Of a stretch of DNA of 64,000 nt, positions 32,923 through 41,699 are shown in pieces. The translations under genes and the position numbers were made by a program. Source of the DNA: UBA7672 sp040398465 (GTDB lineage Bacteria; Pseudomonadota; Alphaproteobacteria; Caulobacterales; Hyphomonadaceae); contig JBBAUA010000012.1 in NCBI GenBank assembly GCA_040398465.1, positions 12,728 to 76,727 of the forward strand. The letters are read 5' to 3'. The first letter of the stretch is position 1; every line of letters starts with the position of its first letter. The notes under the pieces are model-generated. The model saw only the letters and a program-made list of their open reading frames with translations. It did not search any database and had not been told where the DNA came from.

Positions 32923-34707
32923 ATGAACGACCAGACGAGCTCTCTCGGCGCGTTCGAATTGAGCCAGAACTTCCAACGCATCAACTTCCTCCTGCAGCGA
33001 CTTTTTCTCGCCGTCTCCCGCCGCGAAGTTCGCAATCCGGGTGTCGAAGGCCCCGGCCAGCCGCTCCTCCTGCGCGCGGCCGCGGGCCAGATGCAGAGCT
33101 GGATGTCGAATCCGATGAAGACGTTCAGCTCGCAGCTGCAATTCTGGCAAAACACGACCGCACTCTACGCCGAACTCACGCAAGCGATGCTGTCCGGCGC
33201 CCAGCGCATGCCGAAGGCGGAGGCCGAGCCAGCCGATGCGCGCTTCGCGGATGACGAGTGGAGCAAGCACCCTTTTTTCTACTACCTGAAGCGCCAGTAC
33301 CAGATCATGTCGGCCTATCTGGAAACTCTCGCCGACACGGCGTCAGAGGGCGAAGACGAGAAGCACTCGGAGCAGATCCACTTTTTCACGCACCAACTGG
33401 TGGACATGTTTTCGCCTGCGAACTTCCTTGCCTCCAACCCGGTGGCAATCAAGAAGGCGGTCGAAACCAATGGCCGATCGCTTGTCGAGGGTCTCGAGAA
33501 TCTCGTGAAGGATCTGGAGCGCAATGGCGGCGACCTTCTTGTCACGCTGTCCGATCCGGAAGCCTTCAAGGTCGGCGAAACGCTCGCCACCACGAAGGGC
33601 CACGTCATCCACGAAACCCCGCTGTTCCAGCTGATCCGCTACGAGCCGGCGACAGAGAAGGTCTACGCCCGCCCGCTCCTGCTGATCCCGCCCTGGATCA
33701 ACAAGTTCTACATTCTCGACCTGCAGCCGAAATCGTCGCTGGTGAAATGGCTCACCGAACAGGGCTTCGCCGTCTACATCGTCAGCTGGAAGAATCCGCG
33801 CGAGGAACTGCGCACTGCTGGCATGGATACCTATGTGCTCGAAGGCGTCATCCCGGCGATGCACAAGGTGGATGAGCTGCACGGCAAGGACGGCATCAAT
33901 GTCGTCGGCTATTGCATCGGCGGCACCACGCTCGCGCTCTCGCAGGCCTGGCTCGCAAAGACAAGGCAGGACAACCCGGCCAGGTCCTGCACCTTCTTCA
34001 CCGCCCTCACCGATTTCGAGGATCCGGGCCCGCTCAAATCCTTCATCGACGAAGGCTTCATCGCGGGCATCATGATCGAAGCCCAGCGCAAGGGTTATCT
34101 CGACCAGCGCATCATGGCGCGGACGTTCAGCTATTTGCGCCCGAACGATCTGGTCTACGGGCCGGCCGTGAAAGCCTACCTGCTCGGCGAAGCGCGTCCC
34201 AAGTTCGACCTGCTGTTCTGGAACGAGGACTCAACACGCCTGCCCGAGCGGATGGCGCAGGAATACCTGACCCATCTCTACCGCGACAACGTTTTCGCAA
34301 ACGGCGCGTTCGAGATCGAAGGCGCCAAGGTCGGCCTCGATGACATCAAGGTCCCTCACTACGTCGTCGCCTGCGAGAAGGACCACATCGCGCCGTGGAC
34401 CGCCTCGTTCAAAGGACTGTCGCGGCTGAAGGGTGGTGGGCGATTCGTGCTGGCGCAGTCCGGCCACATCGCGGGCATCGTGAACCACCCGGACAAGAAG
34501 AAGTACGGTTACTGGGTAAGCGATGCAGACCCTGGCGAGGACCTCGACGCCTGGCGGACGGGAACCGAAGCGCATGATGGCTCGTGGTGGCCGGATTGGG
34601 CAGAGTGGCTCGGCAAGCGGTCCGGCAAGAAGGTGTCCGCAGCGGATAGCTTCCCTGAAACCACCCCACGCCTCGAGCCGGCGCCCGGCCGGTACGTGCG
34701 CGAGTAG
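32923..34707 (+). CDS. phaC: Class I poly(3-hydroxyalkanoate) synthase
   Basis: A 594-residue PHA synthase. The N-terminal 200 residues include WSKHPFFYYLKRQYQ, followed by NPVAIKKAVETNGRSLVEGL. The catalytic domain carries the lipase-like box GYCIGG with nucleophile Cys331. It also has LLIPPWINKFYILDL, which is diagnostic, a DFEDPGPL segment, the catalytic Asp in VACEKDHIAPW and His in QSGHIAGIVNHP. It polymerises 3-hydroxyacyl-CoA at the granule surface. ATG at 32923 gives class I length; an in-frame ATG 21 codons upstream is an alternative. The gene is divergent from hydrolase-phaR and is followed by a membrane protein gene and the phasin gene. Confidence 0.95.
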   Translation: MNDQTSSLGAFELSQNFQRINFLLQRLFLAVSRREVRNPGVEGPGQPLLLRAAAGQMQSWMSNPMKTFSSQLQFWQNTTALYAELTQAMLSGAQRMPKAEAEPADARFADDEWSKHPFFYYLKRQYQIMSAYLETLADTASEGEDEKHSEQIHFFTHQLVDMFSPANFLASNPVAIKKAVETNGRSLVEGLENLVKDLERNGGDLLVTLSDPEAFKVGETLATTKGHVIHETPLFQLIRYEPATEKVYARPLLLIPPWINKFYILDLQPKSSLVKWLTEQGFAVYIVSWKNPREELRTAGMDTYVLEGVIPAMHKVDELHGKDGINVVGYCIGGTTLALSQAWLAKTRQDNPARSCTFFTALTDFEDPGPLKSFIDEGFIAGIMIEAQRKGYLDQRIMARTFSYLRPNDLVYGPAVKAYLLGEARPKFDLLFWNEDSTRLPERMAQEYLTHLYRDNVFANGAFEIEGAKVGLDDIKVPHYVVACEKDHIAPWTASFKGLSRLKGGGRFVLAQSGHIAGIVNHPDKKKYGYWVSDADPGEDLDAWRTGTEAHDGSWWPDWAEWLGKRSGKKVSAADSFPETTPRLEPAPGRYVRE

Positions 34708-34718
34708 TTTCGCGATCC

Positions 34719-35564
34719 ATGCACCAGGACAGTTCGCATCGTCCCGCCATCTGGGCTTTCGGCGCAGGCTCCCTGCTTGCGATCATCCTTGGCGCCGCAG
34801 TGATGGCGCAGGCCGACATTCCGCTGAGTATCTGGATCCGCAATCCGATCGCTTGGTTCGTTGCCGCAGCTATTGGCGCCTTCATGGCCTCGCGCGGCTG
34901 GTTCGGGATCGGCGCAATCGTGTTCGCGGTGGTTGTCGTTGGCCTCAGCAATGTCGGCCCAGGGCAGGAAGGCGTCTTCCGATGGATTGGCGCGGGACCG
35001 GTTCAGCTCTACGCAGCGGCCCTTGTCCTGCCCGTCGCGATTGCCGCTTGCACCACCTCCCGCGCGTGGATCGCCGCCCTCTGTTTCGTCGTCATCGGCG
35101 TGGTGATCGCCCGCCAGCCGGACATATCGCAACTGGCTGGGTTTGTAATCGCCAGCGTGATTCTGTTCGCAGCAGCCTTCCGCTGGATGGGCGCGCTCGC
35201 CGCGCTCATCATCGGGGTTGCGCTCGTCGCCTACTGCCTGATGCAGCCTGATCCGCTGCTGCCGGTGCCGCACGTCGAGGGCATCCTGCAGCTTGCCTTT
35301 GACCAGTCGCTGGTTCTCGGCATCGCAATGGCCACCGCCCTGGGATTGACCGTCGCCTGCCCCTTGCTGCTCCTGCGCTACGCCGATTTGCGCTGGAGGG
35401 CGCTGGCATTATCTGGATACTTGGCGGCGACCACGGTCGCTCCGCTTTTTGGAGCCTACCCGGTTCCGTTGGCCGGCTATGGCCTCAGCTTCGTCATTGG
35501 CTGGGTTCTTGGATTCGCCGCCCTGGCGACCCGCCGGCCGGTTAATTCCCTAACGTCAGCCTAA
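34719..35564 (+). CDS. Polytopic membrane protein, unknown
   Basis: A 281-residue protein made almost entirely of about nine hydrophobic segments, with short Arg-containing loops. A loop near residue 185 reads QPDPLLPVPHVEGILQ, and GWVLGFAALATRRPVN ends the last helix. I recognise no transporter or enzyme family. It starts 11 bases after the phaC stop on the same strand, so it is probably cotranscribed with phaC. That is the only functional hint. The region after its stop carries the putative PhaR boxes of the phasin gene. Confidence 0.6.
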   Translation: MHQDSSHRPAIWAFGAGSLLAIILGAAVMAQADIPLSIWIRNPIAWFVAAAIGAFMASRGWFGIGAIVFAVVVVGLSNVGPGQEGVFRWIGAGPVQLYAAALVLPVAIAACTTSRAWIAALCFVVIGVVIARQPDISQLAGFVIASVILFAAAFRWMGALAALIIGVALVAYCLMQPDPLLPVPHVEGILQLAFDQSLVLGIAMATALGLTVACPLLLLRYADLRWRALALSGYLAATTVAPLFGAYPVPLAGYGLSFVIGWVLGFAALATRRPVNSLTSA

Positions 35565-35580
35565 CTCGAACTTCGCAGAC

Positions 35581-35637
35581 GCGGCATTTTTTTCGCAGTC
35601 GCGGCAAAAACTCCATTGCCTTTGCCGCGCCGCGGCA
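35581..35637. promoter_or_regulatory. Putative PhaR operator cluster upstream of the phasin gene
   Basis: Four copies of GCGGCA or its complement TGCCGC occur within 57 bases: 35581-35586, 35601-35606 (20-bp spacing), 35623-35628 (reversed) and 35632-35637. The last two form a near-palindrome. Phasin genes are the classical PhaR target. Confidence 0.55.
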
Positions 35638-35680
35638 TTAGATCATGTTCAACGACCGGATAAACCTCTGGAGACACCCG

Positions 35681-36112
35681 ATGAACCCGATGACCGATAT
35701 GTTCGACTTCAACAAGAACATGGAACAATTCACGAAATTCATGCCCGACTTCGCCAATGCCGGCCCGCTCAAGGCCTTCACCGAAATGCAGGCGAAGTAC
35801 CGCGCCGTCGCCATCGAAGCGATGAACAAGAACGTCGAGCTGACGACCGCCTGGATGCAGGACGCCGCGAAAGACGCGACGACCCTGATGTCGCCGGAAG
35901 CCGAGCCGACCGCCTATGCCAAGAAAGCCGGCGAGGTCGCCCAGTCCGCGATGCAGGACATCCCTGCCCGCCTGTTCGCCTACGCTGAAGTTGCCAAGAA
36001 AGCCCAGACGGACCTGCTCGACACGGTTGTCACCCTGACCCCGAAAGCGGTCGAGGAAGCTACCGCGCAGACGAAGGCCGCTGTGAAGTCCGCCGCCAAG
36101 AAAGTCTCTTAA
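35681..36112 (+). CDS. phaP: Phasin family protein
   Basis: A 143-residue granule-associated phasin. It is fully helical and low in Cys and Trp, with the family pattern FNKNMEQFTKFMPDF, KAFTEMQAKYRAVAIEAMNKNVELT and a C-terminal Ala/Lys-rich AAVKSAAKKVS. Phasins coat PHB granules and control their size. ATG at 35681 is chosen because GGAG lies eight bases upstream; the longer frame start has no such signal. Repression by PhaR is likely, given the motif cluster just upstream. A terminator follows. Confidence 0.9.
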   Translation: MNPMTDMFDFNKNMEQFTKFMPDFANAGPLKAFTEMQAKYRAVAIEAMNKNVELTTAWMQDAAKDATTLMSPEAEPTAYAKKAGEVAQSAMQDIPARLFAYAEVAKKAQTDLLDTVVTLTPKAVEEATAQTKAAVKSAAKKVS

Positions 36113-36177
36113 GACTCTCTTCGCTGGCCGCGGGTCCGGGCCTCCGGACTCTGCGGGTCTGCTTCTGACACGATGAA

Positions 36178-36220
36178 GGGCGCGTTGAGTTGGTAACCCG
36201 ACTCCGCGCCCGTTTCGTTT
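36178..36220 (+). terminator. Phasin gene terminator
   Basis: GGGCGCG (36178-36184) pairs with CGCGCCC (36205-36211), with an inner GAGT/ACTC extension, followed by GTTTCGTTT. Confidence 0.8.
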
Positions 36221-36330
36221 GCAGCGTGCCTTGTCGAGTAGCCGGAAAGCAGTTCGTGCTGCATCGCACACTCGCCTCGTGAACCGGCGCATGGCTAACT
36301 GACCTTGGCCGATCCACGTAGTTCGTCGGC

Positions 36331-36363
36331 CGCGTAGAGTACGCGTAGAGTACGCGTAGAGTG
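36331..36363. repeat. 11-bp tandem repeat, three copies
   Basis: CGCGTAGAGTA is repeated at 36331, 36342 and 36353 (last base differs). It lies between the phasin terminator and a second hairpin (36373-36379 with 36385-36391, then TCTTTCT). Confidence 0.85.
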
Positions 36364-36372
36364 ATGGAAAGG

Positions 36373-36398
36373 CGCGCTTCCTCGAAGCGCGTCTTTCT
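36373..36398. terminator. Hairpin between phasin and GGDEF/EAL genes
   Basis: CGCGCTT/AAGCGCG with loop CCTCG and a following TCTTTCT. It could end transcripts in either direction. Confidence 0.55.
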
Positions 36399-36410
36399 CA
36401 TGCCTGGCGC

Positions 36411-38708
36411 TCAGGCCTTGCGGCGAAGCTTCAGGATGTTGGACGACGGCCGCGCCTCGGCTTCCACCTTCTCGATCTCGGAAGAGGGGATCGGGCGGCT
36501 GTAGAGGAAGCCCTGCACTTCCGTGCAGCCGAGCCCGGCAAGGATCGTCGCCTGCTGCTCGTTCTCGACGCCTTCGGCTGCGACACGCATGCCGAGGTCG
36601 CGAGCCAGGGAGATGACTGCGCGCACGATCGCCTGGTTCTCGACCGACGTGTCGATGTCGCGCACGAAGCGCTGGTCGATCTTGATCTTGTCGAACGGGA
36701 AGGCGCGAAGGTAGCTCAGCGACGAATACCCCGTGCCGAAATCGTCGAGCGCGATCTTCACGCCGATTTCGCGCAGCGCATGCAACGTTCGGATGTTGTG
36801 CTCGGTCTCATCCATCAGCACGCTCTCGACGATCTCGATCTCGAGCCTGCTCGGATCGAGCTGTGATGCAGCTAACGCGCCAACCACCGTCGCGACCAGC
36901 GACGGGTTGTGCATCTGCGCGGCCGACAGGTTCACGGCCACCGTCACATCATCGCGCCATTGCGCGGCTTCCTCGACCGCCTTGCGGATCACCCATTCCC
37001 CAAGAGGCACGATGATGCCGGTTTCCTCGGCGCAGGGGATGAACACGGCCGGCGACACCAGTCCGTGGCCCGGGCGGTTCCAGCGCAGCAGCGTCTCGTA
37101 ACCCGCAACCTTGCGTGTCCGCGTGTTCACTAGCGGCTGGAAGTAGACGTCCATCGCCTCGTTGGCCAATGCGCTGCGCAAATCGGTTTCGAGGTCTGCG
37201 CGGACGCGAGCATTCTGTTCCATGCCCGGCTCGAAGAAGCGCGCGCACCCTCGGCCCTGCGCCTTGGCGCGATAGAGCGCGAGCTCCGCGTTCTTCATCA
37301 GGATGGCCGGATCGGTTCCGTTGTCGGGCGCGAGCGCAACGCCAACGCTCCCGCCGGCGAGGATTTCCTTCCCATTGAGCGTCACGGGGGCGAGCAGCGC
37401 ATCGACGATCAGTTCGGCGATTTCTCCGGCTTCATCGGCGAAAGCATCGCGCTTGAGGACAGCAAACTCATCGCCGCCCAGACGCGCAAGGAATGCGTTC
37501 TGACCGACGCAGTCGCGAAGACGCTCCGCCACAGCCTTGAGGTAGGCATCGCCCAGAGGATGTCCCTGCGTGTCGTTAAGCGCCTTGAAGTTGTCGAGAT
37601 CGATCACGAACAGCGCAAAGCTCTCGTCGCGTTCCTTGGCGGCTTCCTCGGCCATCTCCAGCTGGCGTACAAGCATGGCGCGGTTTGGAAGATCGGTCAG
37701 AGTGTCGTATTCGGTGACGTAGGCGATGCGCGCTTCCGCATCGCGCGAGCGGGTGATGTCGGAGCATACGCCGCGCCAGCCGCCATCGGCCATGGGCTGT
37801 CCACTCATCGACCACCAGGCTTCACGCGAACCGATCGTGACCCGCAGGATTTCGTCGCGGAACGGTTTGCGGGCTTTGAGGAATTCCTGCAGCTGATGCA
37901 CCGACTCCGGCGCAAAAAGCGCGAGAAAGCTGCCGCCCTCCAGCTCGTGATGCGACAAGCCGGTCGCATCGACGAAGCGCTGCGAGGCCTTGGCCAGCCT
38001 GCCGTGGCTGTCGATACGCCACAACCAGTCGGTCGAATGCGCCTCGAAGTCTTGTAGAAGCAGGTCGGCGGTGGCCTTGGCTTCCTGCATTGCCGCAGTG
38101 GCCAATTGACGGCGAGTATCGGAAGCATGGTTGGCGGCGGCAAAGCGTTGCAGCGCAATGACGCCAGCGCCGAGCAGCAGGGCTGCGTTGAACGACCAGT
38201 GATGGCTGCCGAGCATCATCCCGGCTGCTGCGCCGGCGGCGATCGCCAGCGAGTAGCCAAGCGAGGCGAGCGGAAAACTGGAATGGAGCAGCGCGCCGAC
38301 GCAGAGGATCGCCGCGGTGAAAATGCCGAGGAGCAGCGCATGCTCTTCCGTGCTCGCCGCGATAAGCACGGCGATCATCCCGCCCCACAGGACGCCCGAC
38401 AAGAGCGTGTAGCGAACAATGCGCCCATCCTCGATATTCGCGTCGAGCTGTCCAGCAGGCCGGCGCGCCTCGCGCATGCGGATGAAGATGAGGACGGCGC
38501 TGGTGTAGCACCACACAAAGACCAACGGCATGCCCGCATGGCCCCAGAAGGCAAACGTCAGCACGACGGCGTTGAGGAGGGAATGTATCGCAGCGAGCGG
38601 GGCCAGCGAATGGAATGTCTTGCGGCGGGCTGCGTTGACGCTCTCGCGATGCTCGGCGGGTACATCGACCTCGCCGAGAAACGTCGTCTTCAGATCAGCG
38701 AGGCGCAT
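36411..38708 (-). CDS. Membrane PAS-GGDEF-EAL c-di-GMP enzyme
   Basis: A 765-residue protein. About five membrane helices span residues 35-190, a PAS domain lies at about 220-322, a GGDEF domain at about 330-490 and an EAL domain at about 505-750. The diguanylate cyclase signature is intact as GGDEF at 411-415. The phosphodiesterase signature reads ETL (538-540) rather than EAL, but the other catalytic blocks remain: NLSAAQ, EIVESVL, DDFGTGYSS and AEGVEN. So hydrolysis is plausible, though not certain. The product could make or degrade c-di-GMP depending on the PAS input. The PilZ protein at the window start is a possible receptor. The gene stands alone. Confidence 0.92.
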   Translation of the reverse strand: MRLADLKTTFLGEVDVPAEHRESVNAARRKTFHSLAPLAAIHSLLNAVVLTFAFWGHAGMPLVFVWCYTSAVLIFIRMREARRPAGQLDANIEDGRIVRYTLLSGVLWGGMIAVLIAASTEEHALLLGIFTAAILCVGALLHSSFPLASLGYSLAIAAGAAAGMMLGSHHWSFNAALLLGAGVIALQRFAAANHASDTRRQLATAAMQEAKATADLLLQDFEAHSTDWLWRIDSHGRLAKASQRFVDATGLSHHELEGGSFLALFAPESVHQLQEFLKARKPFRDEILRVTIGSREAWWSMSGQPMADGGWRGVCSDITRSRDAEARIAYVTEYDTLTDLPNRAMLVRQLEMAEEAAKERDESFALFVIDLDNFKALNDTQGHPLGDAYLKAVAERLRDCVGQNAFLARLGGDEFAVLKRDAFADEAGEIAELIVDALLAPVTLNGKEILAGGSVGVALAPDNGTDPAILMKNAELALYRAKAQGRGCARFFEPGMEQNARVRADLETDLRSALANEAMDVYFQPLVNTRTRKVAGYETLLRWNRPGHGLVSPAVFIPCAEETGIIVPLGEWVIRKAVEEAAQWRDDVTVAVNLSAAQMHNPSLVATVVGALAASQLDPSRLEIEIVESVLMDETEHNIRTLHALREIGVKIALDDFGTGYSSLSYLRAFPFDKIKIDQRFVRDIDTSVENQAIVRAVISLARDLGMRVAAEGVENEQQATILAGLGCTEVQGFLYSRPIPSSEIEKVEAEARPSSNILKLRRKA

Positions 38709-38820
38709 GCCCTATCCCACCCTGAGACCGGCCAGGCGGACCGGTGCGAGGATAATATTGGCAAAACAAGGTCGATAGACCGTCAAAGCGGTGCAAGAAA
38801 TTTCACGCGTTGCCGGCCGG

Positions 38821-39837
38821 CTAGGCCAGGAGCGTTGTAAACGCCTCAATTTCCCGAGGCTCTGTCGCCCAGGAACAGACGAAACGGTGCGAACCATCGA
38901 TCCAGGGGTAAAAGGCCACGCCCGCAAGCTTAAGGCGTTCGTCGAGGCCGGGCGGCAGGTTGGCGAACACTTCGTTACCATCGACCGGATGCGCAAGTTC
39001 GGCGCCTGCCGTCGTTAAGGCCTGCGCAAGCTTTATTGCCGAAGCGTTGGCCTGCCTTGCAAGTTGCAACCATAGCCCATCCTTCAGGTAGGCAGCCATC
39101 TGTGCGCCGAGGAAGCGCATCTTCGGCGGCATGTGCCCTGCCCGTTTGGCGCGCACCTTCAGGTCGCCGATCCGATTGCGCGCAGCGCCGAACAGCACGA
39201 TCGCCTCGCAGCCGAGCCCGCCATTCTTGGTGGCGCCGAAACTCAGCACATCGACGCCGGCGCGCCAGGTCATGTCGGCCGGCGTGGCGCCCGTCGACGC
39301 CAGCGCGTTGGCGAGCCGGGCGCCATCGAGATGGACCGCAAGCCCCGCTTCACGGCCGAGCGCGGCGCGTTCGGCGACTTCGGACGAACGGTAGGCGGCG
39401 CCGCTCTCGGTAAGGTTCGAGAGCGACAATACGTGAGCCGGCGTTTCGTGCACGAAGTCATGCCGGTTGGCCGCCAGCCGCTTGCGAAGTTCGCCAAGAT
39501 CGATAAGGGCGTGGGCGCCGCCAAGCAGCGAGAGCTTCCCGCCGCCGGTGAAGAATTCGGGCGCGCCGCGCTCGTCACGCTCGATATGCGCCTCGGCATG
39601 GCAAAGGATGGAGCCATGCGGCGGGCAGAGCGTCGCCAGCGCCAGTGCGTTCGCCGCAGTGCCAGAGGAGACCAGCCAGACATCGAGATCAGTTTCGAAG
39701 ACGTCGCGCAGCGCCGCGTGCGCAGCAGCGGTCCATGCGTCAGCGCCATAGCTTGGGGCCGGTCCGCTTGCGGCGGCGAGCATCGCCTCAAGGATGGCGG
39801 GATGCGCCGGAGCTGCTGTGTCGGACGAGAAATTCAT
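38821..39837 (-). CDS. Low-specificity threonine aldolase family (PLP)
   Basis: A 338-residue fold-type I PLP enzyme of the beta-eliminating lyase/threonine aldolase family. Landmarks are NFSSDTAAPAHP at the N-terminus, SSGTAANALAL (PLP phosphate contact) near 57-67, HAEAHIERDE near 78-87, HLDGARLANAL (Asp for the pyridine nitrogen) near 165-175, and SFGATKNGG with the Schiff-base Lys near 198. It would cleave threonine or related beta-hydroxy amino acids to glycine and an aldehyde. ATG at 39837 has GGAGG at ideal distance. The gene is single. Confidence 0.88.
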   Translation of the reverse strand: MNFSSDTAAPAHPAILEAMLAAASGPAPSYGADAWTAAAHAALRDVFETDLDVWLVSSGTAANALALATLCPPHGSILCHAEAHIERDERGAPEFFTGGGKLSLLGGAHALIDLGELRKRLAANRHDFVHETPAHVLSLSNLTESGAAYRSSEVAERAALGREAGLAVHLDGARLANALASTGATPADMTWRAGVDVLSFGATKNGGLGCEAIVLFGAARNRIGDLKVRAKRAGHMPPKMRFLGAQMAAYLKDGLWLQLARQANASAIKLAQALTTAGAELAHPVDGNEVFANLPPGLDERLKLAGVAFYPWIDGSHRFVCSWATEPREIEAFTTLLA

Positions 39838-40116
39838 GGCGCCTCCAGTACCTGTGGAGCGGAAATCTTGCGCGGAGGCAAGGCGCGCCGAACCAGCTGC
39901 CGATATGGCCCAAGGTAATTCAACACCGGCGCGAGCCAGGGTCTTTTCGCGTGCGACTTGATTCGTCGCGAATGCAACGGCTAGTTTCAGTTGGGCGAAT
40001 GTCTGCAACGGTTGGGCGCACTCCTGTTCGACAGCGATTGGGACGCTGCCGCATAGCGGCAGCGAGCAGCGCGCTCATATGCGTCGTAACGGGATGACCT
40101 GTTCTGGCGCCGGCTG

Positions 40117-41327
40117 ATGGAAGCTCAGGCGTTTGCGGCGGGAAGCGAGCAGCTCTCCCTGAAAAACCCTGAGTACGGCGCACGCCGGGGGATGAATGCC
40201 AAGCAGCGCCTGATCGGCTTCAGTCTGACGATCGGTTTCGTGGTCTGGCTCTGGCTGGCGCCGACAACGGCCAGCAGCACGGCCGCGATCGCTTGTCTGT
40301 TCGGCGTCATTATCGCAATGGGCTTCTGGACAGTGACTGCTGCATTGACGCGCAAGCCCGGAGCGAACCAGCGACGCGGACCAAGCCGAAGGCGCTGAAC
40401 TATGCACTGGCGTTCACACGTGGCGAGTTCATCGCGATCTTCGATGCGGAAGACTCGCCCTCTCCCGAGCAGGCGCGCTCCGCGATGGCTGCCTTTCGCG
40501 CAGGTCCAGCCAATCTGGCGGACGTGCAGGAGCCGCTTCAGGTTCACAACGGAGGCGACAGCTGGATCGCCCCGCTCGAATATGCGATCCACTTACGCCT
40601 CTGGCTGTCATTGCTTGCGCAGCTGAGGCTGCCGATACCGCTGGGCGGGACGAGCAATTACTTCCGCAGCAGGATGCTGCAGGAAGTCGGCGGCTGGGAC
40701 GCGTGGAACGTCACGGAAGATGCGGATATCGGAACCCGGCTGGCGCGGTTTTGATACGAGGCCGGCATGGGTTCACCGGCGATGCTCGGGGAAGCGCCCA
40801 CGCGCTGGCGGCTGTGGAAGAACCAGCGCACGCGGTGGATCAAGGGCCACATGCAGACCTGGCTGGTCCTCAATCGGCATCCCCTGCGCGCCATGCGAGA
40901 CATCGGATTCGCTCGCTACATGTCAACGCATGTGACGCTTGGCGGCGGCATGGTCGCCGCCCTGCTCCATGGGCCGCTTTATGTGTGGATTGCCGTCGAC
41001 CTGTTCGACTTCCGGAACATCGAGGCGTGGCACTGGATCATGTTCTGGCCTGGCTATCTCAGCGCGGTCGCCGCGGCTCTGGCCTCGCGCTCGACGCATG
41101 CCAAGCTCTCGACGATCATGACGATGCCGCTTTACTGGCCACTGCAATCTTGGACGACGATCACCGCGTTATACGAAATGTACTTCAGGCCGCACTTCTG
41201 GTCCAAGACCCAACATGGGCTTACGACCTCGCGACCGGTGATGTCGGACGTCGGACGGGGACGTCACGAACAACCCGCTGAAAGTGAGGCGCACCTGAGC
41301 CTCCCCTTCCTTCACGAGGCGCGATAA
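40117..41327 (+). pseudogene. Decayed family 2 glycosyltransferase gene
   Basis: Pieces of a membrane GT2 enzyme are strung along this stretch. Piece one (40117 onward) has SLKNPEYGARRGMNAKQRL and two hydrophobic helices, as at the N-terminus of such enzymes. It then breaks off, and the first part of the catalytic domain (roughly 150 residues) is missing. Piece two, in another frame from about 40370, resumes at TKPKALNYALAFTRGEF and keeps FDAEDSPSP, GGTSNYFR and NVTEDADIG. At 40752-40754 an in-frame TGA replaces the Gly codon expected in LARFGYEAG. Piece three continues in the same frame (QRTRWIKGHMQTW, the QxxRW motif) to 41327. Deletion, frameshift and nonsense change together make this a pseudogene. 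Confidence 0.75.
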
Positions 41328-41393
41328 TTCGTCCCGGGCCGTCGTGCTGCTGGATACTTGTCCGGCGTGCGTCACCACGGCATTGCTGCGCAC

Positions 41394-41621
41394 ATGGACT
41401 GGGCCATCACCATAGTAGCCATCGTCGTGTTCGGCGGGCTCACCGTGTTCGCCGGATGGAAATCCGGGCGGCCGCGCAAGGACAGCCTGAAGGTGCAGTG
41501 GGTGTCGTGGCCACTCGTCACCATGCTCGCAGCGACGGCGACGATTTTCGCGATCATCCACGTCGTGGGCCTGCTGGGCTTCGAGACCGGCGGCAACACG
41601 CTGCGCGGGTATGGTCCCTGA
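41394..41621 (+). CDS. Small membrane protein, unknown
   Basis: A 75-residue protein with two hydrophobic helices (about residues 3-21 and 38-62) joined by a basic loop GWKSGRPRKDS. It ends 78 bases before the acyl-CoA dehydrogenase start. The ATG at 41394 begins directly at the first helix; a TTG 12 codons upstream is also possible, and neither has a clear Shine-Dalgarno sequence. I recognise no family. Confidence 0.5.
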   Translation: MDWAITIVAIVVFGGLTVFAGWKSGRPRKDSLKVQWVSWPLVTMLAATATIFAIIHVVGLLGFETGGNTLRGYGP

Positions 41622-41699
41622 ACTTGCGCGTGCTTGACCGGGCCGGGGGCCGGGCTTAGCCCTGATGACAGGAAACGCGAACGTCACCGGGAGACAGTC

